Of a stretch of 64,000 nucleotides of DNA, positions 34,864 through 44,145 are shown piece by piece. The notes beneath the pieces were generated by a model that saw only the letters and a program-made list of their open reading frames with translations, made no database searches and was not told the DNA's origin. Every line of letters starts with the position of its first letter. The stretch's first letter is position 1. Made by a program: the position numbers and the translations under genes. The DNA is taken from NCBI RefSeq assembly GCF_900313065.1, contig NZ_OMPU01000008.1:310240-374239 (forward strand). The letters are read 5' to 3'. The stretch is from Kiloniella sp. EL199. GTDB taxonomy: Bacteria; Pseudomonadota; Alphaproteobacteria; Kiloniellales; Kiloniellaceae.

Positions 34864-36072
34864 ATGGATTGGGAAAGAGTATTTGCCACGCGGTCTTCGC
34901 GGATGAAGGCATCCGAAATTCGAGAACTGCTCAAGCTTTTGGATCAACCGGATATTATATCATTTGCTGGCGGCATTCCTGATCCCGCACTTTTCCCGAC
35001 ACAAGAATTCCAACAGGCCTTTGCCAATACCCTGACAGGGGATAAACAGACCACTGCATTGCAGTATTCCGTAAGCGAAGGCTATGCCCCTCTGCGTCAG
35101 TGGATTGCCAAACAGATGGAAGGTCTGGGTATTCCCTGTAGCATAGATAACATTCTGATCACATCCGGGTCTCAACAGGCTCTGGATTATTTGGGCAAGC
35201 TATTACTATCTCCAAATGATACAGCCCTTGTAACCTGGCCAACCTATATGGGGGCTCTCGGGGCTTTTAATGCTTATGAGCCCAATTACGACCGTTTGAT
35301 TGCAAATGGTAACCGTTCTGCAAAAGAGTACCGGGAAGCCGCCGCAGAAAAGAACAGCGAAGTAAAATTCGCCTATATGTCTGTAGATTTCGCAAATCCA
35401 ACCGGAGAAACCCTTGACCGTCCCGGTCGTGAAAAATTGCTGGATCTGGCTGAAGAACTTAATATTCCAGTTATCGAAGATGCAGCCTATCAATCACTTC
35501 GCTATGATGGCGAAGCAATTCCACCGATCCTGGCACTTGATATTCAACGCAAGGGACATATTGACAAAACCCGGACACTCTATTGTGGCAGTTTCTCTAA
35601 AACACTTGCTCCGGGCTTAAGAGTAGGGTGGGTTTGCGCCGCTCAATCAGTTATTAGCAAGCTTGTTTTAATGAAACAGGCGGCAGATCTACATAGCTCA
35701 ACCATCAACCAGATCGCTATTCACGAAGTTGCCTCCAAAGGTTTTGACAAACAGGTTGCCAAAATCTTCACTGCTTATTCGACCAGACGCGACTGTATGC
35801 TTGCGGCACTGGAAGAGCACATGCCAGAGGGTGTAAGTTGGACAAAGCCCGAAGGCGGCATGTTTATCTGGTTGACGCTCCCCAAACATCTGGATGGGGC
35901 CGATCTCTTGGCAAAATCGATAGAAACACAGCGGGTTGCCTTTGTTCCCGGGCATGCATTTTATGCAGATGGATCAAATCGTAACACAATGCGGTTAAGC
36001 TTCTCTCAAGCCAACGAAGAAACAATCAATGAAGGTATTCGCAGATTGGGCCTTTTGTTGAAGTCTGCATGA
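34864..36072 (+). CDS. PLP-dependent aminotransferase (class I/II, 2-aminoadipate aminotransferase-like)
   Basis: 402 residues. The fold I aminotransferase features are IISFAGGIPDPALFP at the start, YSVSEGYAPLRQWIA, the ITSGSQQALD cofactor-phosphate region, the VIEDAAYQSLRY Asp strand and the Schiff-base Lys in CGSFSKTLAPGLRVGW. It resembles LysN-type and MocR-derived transaminases acting on 2-aminoadipate, aromatic or branched amino acids. A single gene between the sugar importer and the TetR/VOC pair. Substrate unknown. Confidence 0.9.
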   Translation: MDWERVFATRSSRMKASEIRELLKLLDQPDIISFAGGIPDPALFPTQEFQQAFANTLTGDKQTTALQYSVSEGYAPLRQWIAKQMEGLGIPCSIDNILITSGSQQALDYLGKLLLSPNDTALVTWPTYMGALGAFNAYEPNYDRLIANGNRSAKEYREAAAEKNSEVKFAYMSVDFANPTGETLDRPGREKLLDLAEELNIPVIEDAAYQSLRYDGEAIPPILALDIQRKGHIDKTRTLYCGSFSKTLAPGLRVGWVCAAQSVISKLVLMKQAADLHSSTINQIAIHEVASKGFDKQVAKIFTAYSTRRDCMLAALEEHMPEGVSWTKPEGGMFIWLTLPKHLDGADLLAKSIETQRVAFVPGHAFYADGSNRNTMRLSFSQANEETINEGIRRLGLLLKSA

Positions 36073-36281
36073 CGTAAAATCGCTATTATGAATTAGTTCT
36101 GACTTGATCTGACACCACACTCTTTTCAAAGAAGAGAATTAAAGGTGGTGCTTCTCTTGCAATAGAACATGATTATCCGTTTTGATGGCAAGGCAGATCG
36201 GCGGCCTCTCTGATTTACGGTTACGTGAATTTTACGTGTACATTTCTTTGCCATTACATATATGACCTTCAATAAGTTCAA

Positions 36282-36322
36282 ATTATCTTGGCTGCTGAAC
36301 TTTACTCAGCAGCCAAGATAAT
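36282..36322. terminator. Long perfect hairpin, terminator of the VOC gene
   Basis: A 17-bp perfect stem (36282-36298 with 36306-36322) with a 7-nt loop, 11 bases after the VOC stop. No long T tract follows on the minus strand, but the stem itself ends in A/T pairs. Confidence 0.7.
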
Positions 36323-36332
36323 ACAATTTAAA

Positions 36333-36755
36333 TCACGCGAGCGCGCCATCGACATATTGTTTAAGGAACTCTTCGCTTGGCGGTATGATTTTGATTACGT
36401 CGATGAGAACTCCATTTGGATCAGACGTAATAAAGTGGCGTTGCCCGAATGCTTCATTTTTGATCGGTAGGTGAATGGATAGACCGTTCTTTTGAGCGCG
36501 CTCATATTCAGCGTCCACATCATCGACCTCAAAATTCAAAAGAAGGCCACTGATTTTACCTCTTGCTGGTTCAGGAACCGTTTCATGATCACCTTGCAGG
36601 ACAGCAATATTTACCTTCTCATCTTCCGTAGATTGTAGGTGAATATACCAGTCACTTTCAAATTTGGAGGCGAATTTAAAGTACGTTTGATAGAATGTAG
36701 CTGTTTCGGCAACTTTGTCGGTCATAATCACTGGATAGAATTGAGTGCATTTCAT
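36333..36755 (-). CDS. VOC (glyoxalase/bleomycin resistance) family protein
   Basis: 140 residues with the vicinal oxygen chelate fold: [22 protein letters not shown] at the start and [19 protein letters not shown] at the end. Members are glyoxalases, dioxygenases or binding proteins. I chose the ATG at 36755, which has GGAG nine bases before it. Divergent from a TetR regulator, with a palindrome in between, so it is probably the regulator's target. Reaction unknown. Confidence 0.85.
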   Translation of the reverse strand: MKCTQFYPVIMTDKVAETATFYQTYFKFASKFESDWYIHLQSTEDEKVNIAVLQGDHETVPEPARGKISGLLLNFEVDDVDAEYERAQKNGLSIHLPIKNEAFGQRHFITSDPNGVLIDVIKIIPPSEEFLKQYVDGALA

Positions 36756-36778
36756 GGGTTTATCTCCGTACAACTTTC

Positions 36779-36795
36779 ACATACAATTTGTATGT
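36779..36795. promoter_or_regulatory. Perfect 17-bp palindrome, probable TetR operator
   Basis: ACATACAA-T-TTGTATGT, between the divergent VOC and TetR genes and 24 bases before the VOC start codon. Partial GTATGTATG copies follow toward the TetR start. Size and placement suit a TetR dimer. Confidence 0.75.
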
Positions 36796-36824
36796 ATGTA
36801 TTAATTAACAAACAGGCTGTATGT

Positions 36825-37445
36825 ATGCAAGTTAAAAATAAACGAAAATCGAATGCCGATAGAACTAAAGATACCCAGCAGGCTCTAATAACTGCTGCTA
36901 GGCAGCTTTTTATAAGGCATGGCTATGCGGCAACAAGCACGCCCGACATTGTGAATGAGGCAGGTGTTACACGCGGAGCGCTCTATCATCACTACAAAGA
37001 TAAAGCAGAGTTATTCCGTGCTGTGCTATACAAGGAGGCCCTTGCTGTCGCAGAAGAAATTGAAATGAGGACCTCAACTGACATGGAGCCCATGGGCGCG
37101 CTCTCTGCTGGTTCAGACGCTTACTTTGATGCAATCTCAGTTCCCGGACGCGCCAAGATGTTGCTGATTGACGGACCAGCAGCACTGGGTTTTGACGAGA
37201 TAAGAGAGATAGGACAAGAAACAGGGGGAGAGGAACTTAGGCAGGGACTTGAACATCTATTTGGCGACAAAAATCCTGACGTTGATATCACAATTCTTGC
37301 TGATCTGTTCTCCGCAATGTTTGACCGTGGCGCTCTTGCTATTTCCTTGGGTGGGAGCAGTGACCAATACAAATATCACACAAAGCTAATCTTAGGACTA
37401 TTGTCTGGCTTGCTTCTCACGTCAGATGAAGACAACCAAGGCTAG
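36825..37445 (+). CDS. TetR-family transcription repressor
   Basis: 206 residues. The DNA-binding helix-turn-helix is at about 15-60 (ALITAARQLFIRHGYAATSTPDIVNEAGVTRGALYHHYKDK), the C-terminal part is an all-helical ligand domain. I chose the ATG at 36825; longer frames would run antisense through the VOC gene. It likely represses itself and VOC through the palindrome at 36779. Confidence 0.9.
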   Translation: MQVKNKRKSNADRTKDTQQALITAARQLFIRHGYAATSTPDIVNEAGVTRGALYHHYKDKAELFRAVLYKEALAVAEEIEMRTSTDMEPMGALSAGSDAYFDAISVPGRAKMLLIDGPAALGFDEIREIGQETGGEELRQGLEHLFGDKNPDVDITILADLFSAMFDRGALAISLGGSSDQYKYHTKLILGLLSGLLLTSDEDNQG

Positions 37446-37523
37446 AGCTTGCACTTATCCGGCTCTTCCATAAAAGAGAAAATAGACTGAACATGATCTA
37501 AGTTCACCTTACGCAATATTATT

Positions 37524-37928
37524 TCATTCTTCGGAAACGTAATCGCCAACAAATTTCTGCAACTTATCATCGATCTGATACCAGTCAGGCTTTGATCCGG
37601 TATGTATATGAACCGTTGGCCGTATTCCAGGGTCATCATCCAAAGCAGAGGCCGCAACAACATATATGTCGCCAGCAACCATATCCCCCAATGAAGTTCC
37701 ACATTCTTTGCAAAAGCACCGTTCCAGTTTCCATTCTGGGCCAGTTGGGACCTTTGCAATTTTTTCTTGCCCAGCAACTACTTTTAAATCATCCGCCTTA
37801 CCAATTAACACAGCAGAAAAAATTCCCGCAGCCTTACGGCATCGGGAACAATGACAATAGCTTAACGACGAAGGTTCTCCGGAAATTTCAAATTTCACAG
37901 CACCACAGAGACAGCTTCCTTTAATCAT
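37524..37928 (-). CDS. GFA family zinc protein (glutathione-dependent formaldehyde-activating-like)
   Basis: 134 residues. The Mss4-like zinc fold is shown by GSCLCGAV, the cluster CHCSRCRKAAG (Cys25, 27, 30) and a late CFCKECGT. GFA proteins were named for a proposed role in the formaldehyde-glutathione reaction, but the activity is disputed for most members. I chose the ATG at 37928, the usual N-terminus, over an upstream one. It is not close to the formaldehyde genes at the start of the window. Confidence 0.87.
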   Translation of the reverse strand: MIKGSCLCGAVKFEISGEPSSLSYCHCSRCRKAAGIFSAVLIGKADDLKVVAGQEKIAKVPTGPEWKLERCFCKECGTSLGDMVAGDIYVVAASALDDDPGIRPTVHIHTGSKPDWYQIDDKLQKFVGDYVSEE

Positions 37929-38127
37929 CTGATTTGCTTTCTTATAAATCCAACAAGAAATCAGAACATAGCATGAACAAAATTTATTTGATAGAAAAAT
38001 TAGACTCAAATTTGATAGGGCATCAGTAATAATTATCTACACCAACAATTCGCATAATCTATATTATGGAAAATTATTGATGTTGTTGTGAAACCATGAA
38101 ACCAGATAAAACTTAGAAACTAGGTCA

Positions 38128-38922
38128 TCATTCTTCAGAGAAATATTTCACGTACAAAGTTTTGTATTCTTCTGTGGCTTTATACTCTTCCATTTTTTTT
38201 GCAAAAAAAGTGCTGATGTTATCTTTCTCGGCTTTTTTCGAAAATCCGATGTACATCGGGCGTTCCAATACTGGCGGATCAATGATGGTAAATTTATTCA
38301 GGATTTCTGTGTCTTTATAGGCAGAATAAAAATCACTTAGATAAACAATGCCGAGGTCACCACGACCAGCCAATAACAGGTCTTTTAATCTTTCAAGTGT
38401 CGGTGCAGCGTACTTTTTGAGGTAATCAGCATTATCAAATTCATATCCATAGGAAAAACCCGCTTGAGTCACGATACGATAATCCCTCAGCAATTCGAGA
38501 TCACCATTAAAAACGATTTCATCTACTCGTGATTTCTGGACGACATAAACAATTTTTGCTCTGTGAAGGATATTTCCTTCTAAATAGCGGGTATCCTTCT
38601 CGCGCTCAGCCGTCCACCCATAGTAAGTAAAGGCATCAACTTTACCGGTTTTAAGCATCTGTTGTGCACGCTTAAAAGGATAACGTTCAAAGGTAATTGC
38701 CAGATTATTTTTCTCGGCAATAGCCTGAATAAGCTCAATATGGAACCCTGTTAACTCACCATCTTCGATATATTCATAGGGCGGATAGTCTTCGGCACCG
38801 ATGGCAAAAACATATTTTCCAGACAGGGAAGATCTCTCATCTGCAGCAAAAGCCTCTGCAAAAGTATGACAAAACAAAAAAATACAGATGATACCGGGCA
38901 ATAGACTTCTTATTCGATGCAC
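38128..38922 (-). CDS. Family 3 periplasmic solute-binding protein (amino-acid type)
   Basis: 264 residues. A signal peptide (to about residue 27, FAEAFAADE) precedes an SBP_bac_3 domain with YPPYEYIEDGELTGFHIELIQAIAEK. Such proteins bind polar amino acids or act as sensors. No ABC permease lies beside it. Many stand-alone forms of this size (250-265 residues with FDAFTYYGWT-like segments) occur in marine and gamma-proteobacteria with unknown function. Single gene. Confidence 0.85.
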   Translation of the reverse strand: MHRIRSLLPGIICIFLFCHTFAEAFAADERSSLSGKYVFAIGAEDYPPYEYIEDGELTGFHIELIQAIAEKNNLAITFERYPFKRAQQMLKTGKVDAFTYYGWTAEREKDTRYLEGNILHRAKIVYVVQKSRVDEIVFNGDLELLRDYRIVTQAGFSYGYEFDNADYLKKYAAPTLERLKDLLLAGRGDLGIVYLSDFYSAYKDTEILNKFTIIDPPVLERPMYIGFSKKAEKDNISTFFAKKMEEYKATEEYKTLYVKYFSEE

Positions 38923-39193
38923 TCCACTAATAAGATGCTTGTTTAAATGGTATCAGAAAACGTAACCACATCTGTATATTAGGTAATAGATATTAATGAA
39001 ATTTTATCGTAATAAGCAAAACCCATAAAGCAAATTACACTTATTATTTATAATCTATGCTTTGCAGTACACCAACAACGCTACGCTTAAAATTTACACC
39101 CGAAATCTGCGGCATTTTTCCACATTTATTTTATAGCTTTAATCGGTAAAATTGCTGCCTTAGCCTCCCTCTTCTTCAGATAAAGGTTTCATT

Positions 39194-39769
39194 ATGAAAG
39201 TTATTATTGCCGGGTCGCGCACCATTAACGATTATGATGCTCTTGAACGTTTTGTAGAGAGCGTTGATTGGCCTATTGAAGAAATTGTATCCGGTGGCTG
39301 TCGCGGGGTCGATACATTGGGTGAACAATGGGCTGAAAAGAAAGGCATTCCCAAAAAAGTACTTCACGCCGACTGGGTTAAATATGGTCGGGAAGCTGGT
39401 GAACTTAGAAATCGGGAAATGGCAAACTATGCCGATGGACTGATCCTTTTATGGGATGGAAAAAGCCCCGGTGCCAGCTGTATGCTAAGAGAATCAGCAA
39501 AATCCGGCATCAAAATTCATCACCAGATATATGGTTTTGATTGGAAAGAAATGGAACAGGCAGAAAAAGCCATTCTGGATTACTATTGGTCCGGTAAAGG
39601 CCGTCTGGTTTTCCAACATAGTCACTGGGAATGGGAAACTGTTGAAACTGAAGCCCCTGTTATCCCGCAAGAAGCCATCACCGGACTAATCGAACAAGGC
39701 TTTCTGGAAGAAGACACCATTACAGTGCTAAAACCAGTACGGGAAGATTACCATAGTAAATTTGCTTAA
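39194..39769 (+). CDS. SLOG-family protein (YspA/DUF2493-like)
   Basis: 191 residues. The N-terminal 1-115 region is a Rossmann-like SLOG domain: VIIAGSRTINDYD, EEIVSGGCRGVDTLGEQWA and the REAGELRNREMANYADGLILLWDGKSPGA strand-loop. SLOG proteins bind nucleotides or nucleotide-derived ligands, and some act in defence signalling. The C-terminal 70 residues (about 120-191) are an extension that I do not recognise. A single gene with no effector gene next to it. Confidence 0.82.
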   Translation: MKVIIAGSRTINDYDALERFVESVDWPIEEIVSGGCRGVDTLGEQWAEKKGIPKKVLHADWVKYGREAGELRNREMANYADGLILLWDGKSPGASCMLRESAKSGIKIHHQIYGFDWKEMEQAEKAILDYYWSGKGRLVFQHSHWEWETVETEAPVIPQEAITGLIEQGFLEEDTITVLKPVREDYHSKFA

Positions 39770-39795
39770 AACGAACTGATAAATATTGAACTGTC

Positions 39796-40572
39796 TTATT
39801 GCGAGCGAAGAATAAGCTTGTCCCCGCGGAATTCAAAACTGGGGAACCGTTCCAGAAACGCCATACCTAATAATGATGTGGACATTTCGGCCTGATTAAT
39901 AGAAACGCGCAGGTCTAGGAACTCTCGCTCGCCCAATGTCATCCGATAAACCTGAGCCGAGGCCCCTCTCCCGGTGCCGTTTGCCGTCTCAAAAATCCGG
40001 TTAAAAGTCAGTTTATCAAAATCAAATCCCAGACGTTGTGCATCTGCCGGACTTAAAACAATTGAAGTTGCACCTGTATCAACAAGAAATTTAACACGTT
40101 TATTATCAACAAAGGCCTCGATATAAAAATGTCCATCGCTGGCGCGGGTAAATTCAAGATCACCAGCCTGATTTGTATAAGCTTGGCCGGGAACGAGATT
40201 GTTCGAAACACGGTTCCAGACATTTTCGAAAACATCGCGATAGCTATAGCCAACAAACAAAACGATGAATATGACCACCCAGAGTCCGATATCCCGCAAA
40301 TGTCTTGGTAAATCAGACTTTTGAAGTCGCCCGATACCAAGTATCGAAGACATAATAAGGAGTAAAATAGCAAGACTTCGAACAAGATCTATCTGGTCAT
40401 CATCACTGCTAAGTGATCCGGGGAAGCGATCTGCCAAGAAAAACACCCCCAAGCCAGTCAGAACGATGAGAATGACAAAAAGCCAAAACCCTGAAATACC
40501 ACCTCTTAAAGATTTACCCCCTTCCCCATTATTTGAATTCTTGTCAAACGGGTTAGGTTTTCGCTCAACCAT
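39796..40572 (-). CDS. Membrane-anchored retropepsin-like aspartic protease (TIGR02281 type)
   Basis: 258 residues. Two or three N-terminal membrane segments (about 26-46, 60-80 and 92-110) lead to a periplasmic clan AA domain. The active-site motif is VDTGATSIVLSPADAQRLG, followed by the second-strand LLGMAFLERFPSFEFRGDKLIL. It is the alphaproteobacterial TIGR02281 family; a single-motif enzyme works as a dimer. Substrate unknown. The stop is convergent with the SLOG gene. Confidence 0.9.
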   Translation of the reverse strand: MVERKPNPFDKNSNNGEGGKSLRGGISGFWLFVILIVLTGLGVFFLADRFPGSLSSDDDQIDLVRSLAILLLIMSSILGIGRLQKSDLPRHLRDIGLWVVIFIVLFVGYSYRDVFENVWNRVSNNLVPGQAYTNQAGDLEFTRASDGHFYIEAFVDNKRVKFLVDTGATSIVLSPADAQRLGFDFDKLTFNRIFETANGTGRGASAQVYRMTLGEREFLDLRVSINQAEMSTSLLGMAFLERFPSFEFRGDKLILRSQ

Positions 40573-40656
40573 GTCTCTTTTCGCCCTGTATCAATCTGCA
40601 CTTAAAGCCTAACATTTCACAAATAGGAATTTTCGTAAAAGCTTTAAAGTATTTCT

Positions 40657-41295
40657 TCAAGCATTTGATGTCAGAAGCTTTATTCCCAACGCGCCCATCA
40701 AGCCGCCGGCAATGCGATCAATCCAGCTTTTGGATTTAAGATAGACCTGACGCGATGCCTTGGCAGAAAGAGCACAAGCCACCAGAACGTACCATCCAGT
40801 CTCTACAAAAAGTAAGGCTGGCAATAAAAGTGCGGGAAACCAAATCGAAGTTTCTGCCGGCATGAACACCGCAAAAACTCCACTATAAATAAGAGCAGCT
40901 TTGGGATTACTAATCTGCGTCATAAAGGCAATATAAAAGGAACGTGTCAGGCTTTGTACGGCCTGCGGTGTTGCTCCCTCTTCTTTAGTAATCAGCTTGT
41001 TTTTGGCTCCCCGCCAAATCTTTATACCGAGGTAAAGCAAGTAAAGACCGCCAAAAATTTTAAACGCTGCGTAGAGCCAAACAACCTGCGTGAAAACAAG
41101 GTGTAACCCAAGCAAAGCCAAACCTGCAAAGACCAAAGCCCCGAGCCCCATACCGATAGAAGCCGCTATTCCATGAGAGCGTGAATTGGCCAGAGAGATT
41201 TGGGCAACGACAAGAAAACTTGGTCCCGGTGTCATTGCTCCGATAATGATCACCCCAACAATACTTGCAATGGCCAACAGCTCGTTCACATCCAT
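40657..41295 (-). CDS. LysE/RhtB-family exporter
   Basis: 212 residues with six membrane helices. The family motif GAMTPGPSFLVVAQ is near residue 20, with NPKAALIYSGVFAVF in the middle. Members export amino acids such as lysine, homoserine or threonine. Downstream in the same direction is the aspartic protease gene, 84 bases away. Substrate not known. Confidence 0.92.
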   Translation of the reverse strand: MDVNELLAIASIVGVIIIGAMTPGPSFLVVAQISLANSRSHGIAASIGMGLGALVFAGLALLGLHLVFTQVVWLYAAFKIFGGLYLLYLGIKIWRGAKNKLITKEEGATPQAVQSLTRSFYIAFMTQISNPKAALIYSGVFAVFMPAETSIWFPALLLPALLFVETGWYVLVACALSAKASRQVYLKSKSWIDRIAGGLMGALGIKLLTSNA

Positions 41296-41400
41296 CTCCT
41301 GAAACGATTACTTCTATAAATTCATTTTACCTTGTACCTTAAAAATGATCATACGCACGAATAAATATTCGTGATCCTTCCGATCACAAAAATCAATCAT

Positions 41401-41428
41401 AAAAAAGGACAGCTAAAAATGCTGTCCT
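41401..41428 (-). terminator. Intrinsic terminator of the liv operon
   Basis: A perfect 8-bp stem (41406-41413 with 41421-41428) and six T on the minus strand, 50 bases after the livF stop. Confidence 0.85.
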
Positions 41429-41478
41429 CTAAGTTATATGAATCTTACGCTTCTTCAAGTCGCTTAGATGGTCGGATA

Positions 41479-42222
41479 TTAGATAGCCAAGTATTCTTGA
41501 CGCAGCTCTTCATTATCCAGAACTTCCTGTGCAGTGCCGTCAAAAACGACCTGCCCCATATCCAGGATAATAGCCCTATCCGCCAGATGCAGTGCTGCGA
41601 TAGCATTCTGTTCCACAATAATTGTTGTAATACCGTGCGTCTTGATTTCCTGCAGAATTGATTCAATCTCATGAACGATCACAGGAGCCAAACCTTCATA
41701 GGGTTCATCAAGCAGTAACAACTTTACATCCCGGGCAAGAGCGCGCGCCACAGCCAACATTTGTTGTTCACCCCCGGACATCGTTATGCCTTCTTGGTCA
41801 CGACGCTCTGCCAAACGAGGGAAATGTTGATAAAGTCGCTCAATCGACCAGCCAACAGGTTCCGCAATCTGGGCAAGTTGAAGATTTTCTTCAACAGTCA
41901 GTCCCGGAATAATCCGACGATCTTCCGGAACAAGCGCAACACCGTTTTGAGCGGCTTCAAAATCTTTCATGCGATGAAGTGGTTTATGGTCTAACCATAC
42001 TTCGCCTTGAGTTAAAACAGGGTCAACAGCCCGGGCGATTGCCCGAAGAGTAGAGGTTTTACCCGCACCATTACGACCGAGTAGTGCCAGGATCTCCCCT
42101 TCGCGAATATCAAAGCTAACGCCCTGAACGATATAACTCTCACCATAATAGGCGTGGAGATCGTAAGCAGAGAAGTAAGCTGGCGCTGTACCTTCACTTT
42201 TAATTGGTTGCATGCGGCTCAT
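41479..42222 (-). CDS. livF: Branched-chain amino acid-type ABC transporter ATP-binding protein LivF
   Basis: 247 residues, an ABC ATPase of the LivF type. Walker A is GRNGAGKTS, signature MSGGEQQMLAVARAL, Walker B LLLLDEPYEGLAP. The N-terminal 15 residues are an extra tail. It overlaps livG by four bases (ATGA). The family also includes urea and amide importers; no urease or amidase genes are near. Confidence 0.94.
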   Translation of the reverse strand: MSRMQPIKSEGTAPAYFSAYDLHAYYGESYIVQGVSFDIREGEILALLGRNGAGKTSTLRAIARAVDPVLTQGEVWLDHKPLHRMKDFEAAQNGVALVPEDRRIIPGLTVEENLQLAQIAEPVGWSIERLYQHFPRLAERRDQEGITMSGGEQQMLAVARALARDVKLLLLDEPYEGLAPVIVHEIESILQEIKTHGITTIIVEQNAIAALHLADRAIILDMGQVVFDGTAQEVLDNEELRQEYLAI

Positions 42223-42974
42223 AGATGCGCCCCTCCCAAATAAGCTTCCTGAACGCGCGGATCACCTTTGATCCCTTCCGGCGTTCCTTCGGCAATAACA
42301 GTACCTTGCGCCATCACACTCACCTTATTTGCGAGAGAGAAGACCACGTGCATGTCGTGCTCAATGATCACCTTGGTAATACCACGTTCTCCAATACGCT
42401 TGAGCAGATCAATCGTATTGTTGGTGTCCGCACGGGACATTCCCGCTGTCGGTTCATCCAAAAGAAGAAGTTTGGGATTTTGGACTAGGCACATAGCCAA
42501 CTCGAGGCGGCGTTTATCCCCACGTGAAAGGCTTCCAGCAGTCATATTTCGTTTATCGATCAAGCCAACGTCTTCGAGCATGTGCTCTGCACGACCAATG
42601 ATCTCGCTATCCTGATCTGCACGCTTCCAACCGTTGAATTTAAAGGCGCCATCACGTGAAGCCAGGGTAGGAATAACCACGTTATCCAACAGGGTCAGAT
42701 CGCCAAAAATCTCTGGGGTCTGGAACACCCTGGAAACACCGGCCTGGTTAATTTCGTGCGGCTTGATCCCCAGAAGAGAACTGCCGTCAAAATTAACGCT
42801 GCCGCTATCGGGAATAAGCAAACCAACCAAGCAGTTAAGGAAAGTGGATTTCCCCGCTCCATTTGGACCAATAATGGCATGAACGGAGCCTTCTTCCACA
42901 TCCAGTTCGACTTTATTGAGGGCCTTTAGACCGCCAAAGCTCTTGTTCACATCGCGAACTTCAAGAATACCCAT
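42219..42974 (-). CDS. livG: Branched-chain amino acid-type ABC transporter ATP-binding protein LivG
   Basis: 251 residues. Walker A GPNGAGKST, signature LSRGDKRRLELAMCL (divergent, as in many LivG) and Walker B LLLLDEPTAGMSRADT. The end, VQEAYLGG, is the LivG tail. It pairs with LivF under the LivH/LivM channel. Confidence 0.95.
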   Translation of the reverse strand: MGILEVRDVNKSFGGLKALNKVELDVEEGSVHAIIGPNGAGKSTFLNCLVGLLIPDSGSVNFDGSSLLGIKPHEINQAGVSRVFQTPEIFGDLTLLDNVVIPTLASRDGAFKFNGWKRADQDSEIIGRAEHMLEDVGLIDKRNMTAGSLSRGDKRRLELAMCLVQNPKLLLLDEPTAGMSRADTNNTIDLLKRIGERGITKVIIEHDMHVVFSLANKVSVMAQGTVIAEGTPEGIKGDPRVQEAYLGGAHL

Positions 42975-42986
42975 AATCTTATCTCT

Positions 42987-44141
42987 CTATTCACCAGGTT
43001 GAACTTTGGCTGAACCAACTGGGTCGGCTTCGCCATTTTTGGATCTGTTTTTAATGCGGTCAATAATCCTGCTAAAGCCTTCGACCAAGCCACCCGGCAG
43101 GAAGATCACGATCAGCATAAAGAGTAAGCCCAAGGTCAGGTGCCAGCCTTCGCCGACAAACAGACCAAGAACAGCAACCACACCGTCTTGAAGGAACTCA
43201 GGCAAGAAGCTGAATATACCTTGCAGAACGTTTTCGTTAATCGCTGAGAAGATGTTCTCAAAATACTTGATCACACCAGCACCGATTACAGGGCCGATTA
43301 GGGTACCGACACCACCAAGAATGGTCATTAACACTACCTCACCAGAAGCAGTCCATTGCATACGCTCAGCACCTGCCAGTGGATCAGTTACAGCCATAAG
43401 AGACCCTGCGAGCCCTGCATACATGCCAGAGATAACAAAGGCTGTAAGCGTATATGGCCGCATATTCAGACCAGTATAGCTCATGCGGTTTGAGTTTGAT
43501 TTCACTGCTTTTAGCATCATGCCGAAAGGCGAGCGAAAAATACGCATAGAGATATAGAAACCGATGATCATCAGAACGGCGCAGAAGTAGAAGCCGGAAT
43601 AACCACTCATCTCTATTCCAAAAAAGTTCGTCGGTGGAATACCCTCTGTTGCAGCGACGCCGACAAGGTTATCCAGAGATCTGGGATCGTCCAAGGCCAG
43701 TTGCAGGCCGGTTTCCCCATTGGTAATTGGGGTCAGAACTGAATAGGCTAGATTGTAAGACATCTGCGCAAATGCAAGCGTCAGGATTGAGAAGTAAATC
43801 CCGGAACGACGCAAACTGATGTAACCAATAACAACGGCAAACAAACCAGAGGTAATCACTCCAAAGATGATCGCAGGCACCACACTCATACTGAGAAGTT
43901 TAAAGGACCAAACTGCTGTGTAAGAACCCACACCCAAGAAGGCGGCATGACCAAAGGACAAATAGCCAGTTAGGCCAAAAAGAATGTTAAATCCGATGGC
44001 AAATATACCAAAGATTGCAAAGCGTTGTAGTAGATCAGGATAGCTTGCCCCAATTGGTGCTAACCAGATCGGCATTGTTAGAACTGCGATGGTAAAAATA
44101 GCCATCAGTATTAAGTCTTTACGAGGCGTAGCAGTAATCAT
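42987..44141 (-). CDS. livM: Branched-chain amino acid-type ABC transporter permease LivM
   Basis: 384 residues with about ten membrane helices. Family segments are [24 protein letters not shown] and [18 protein letters not shown] with [19 protein letters not shown] charged C-terminal tail of about 30 residues is cytoplasmic. It lies between livH (4-base gap) and livG (12 bases). Confidence 0.95.
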   Translation of the reverse strand: MITATPRKDLILMAIFTIAVLTMPIWLAPIGASYPDLLQRFAIFGIFAIGFNILFGLTGYLSFGHAAFLGVGSYTAVWSFKLLSMSVVPAIIFGVITSGLFAVVIGYISLRRSGIYFSILTLAFAQMSYNLAYSVLTPITNGETGLQLALDDPRSLDNLVGVAATEGIPPTNFFGIEMSGYSGFYFCAVLMIIGFYISMRIFRSPFGMMLKAVKSNSNRMSYTGLNMRPYTLTAFVISGMYAGLAGSLMAVTDPLAGAERMQWTASGEVVLMTILGGVGTLIGPVIGAGVIKYFENIFSAINENVLQGIFSFLPEFLQDGVVAVLGLFVGEGWHLTLGLLFMLIVIFLPGGLVEGFSRIIDRIKNRSKNGEADPVGSAKVQPGE

Positions 44142-44145
44142 TGTT

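Noticed and set aside
37442-37777. 111-codon minus-strand frame overlapping the GFA gene
   Set aside because: It lies in another frame of the GFA gene, whose zinc motifs are clear; the composition is not protein-like.
37524-37928. GFA gene as part of the formaldehyde pathway at the window start
   Set aside because: It is 36 kb away from frmA and fghA, and the GFA activity is disputed, so the link is not supported.
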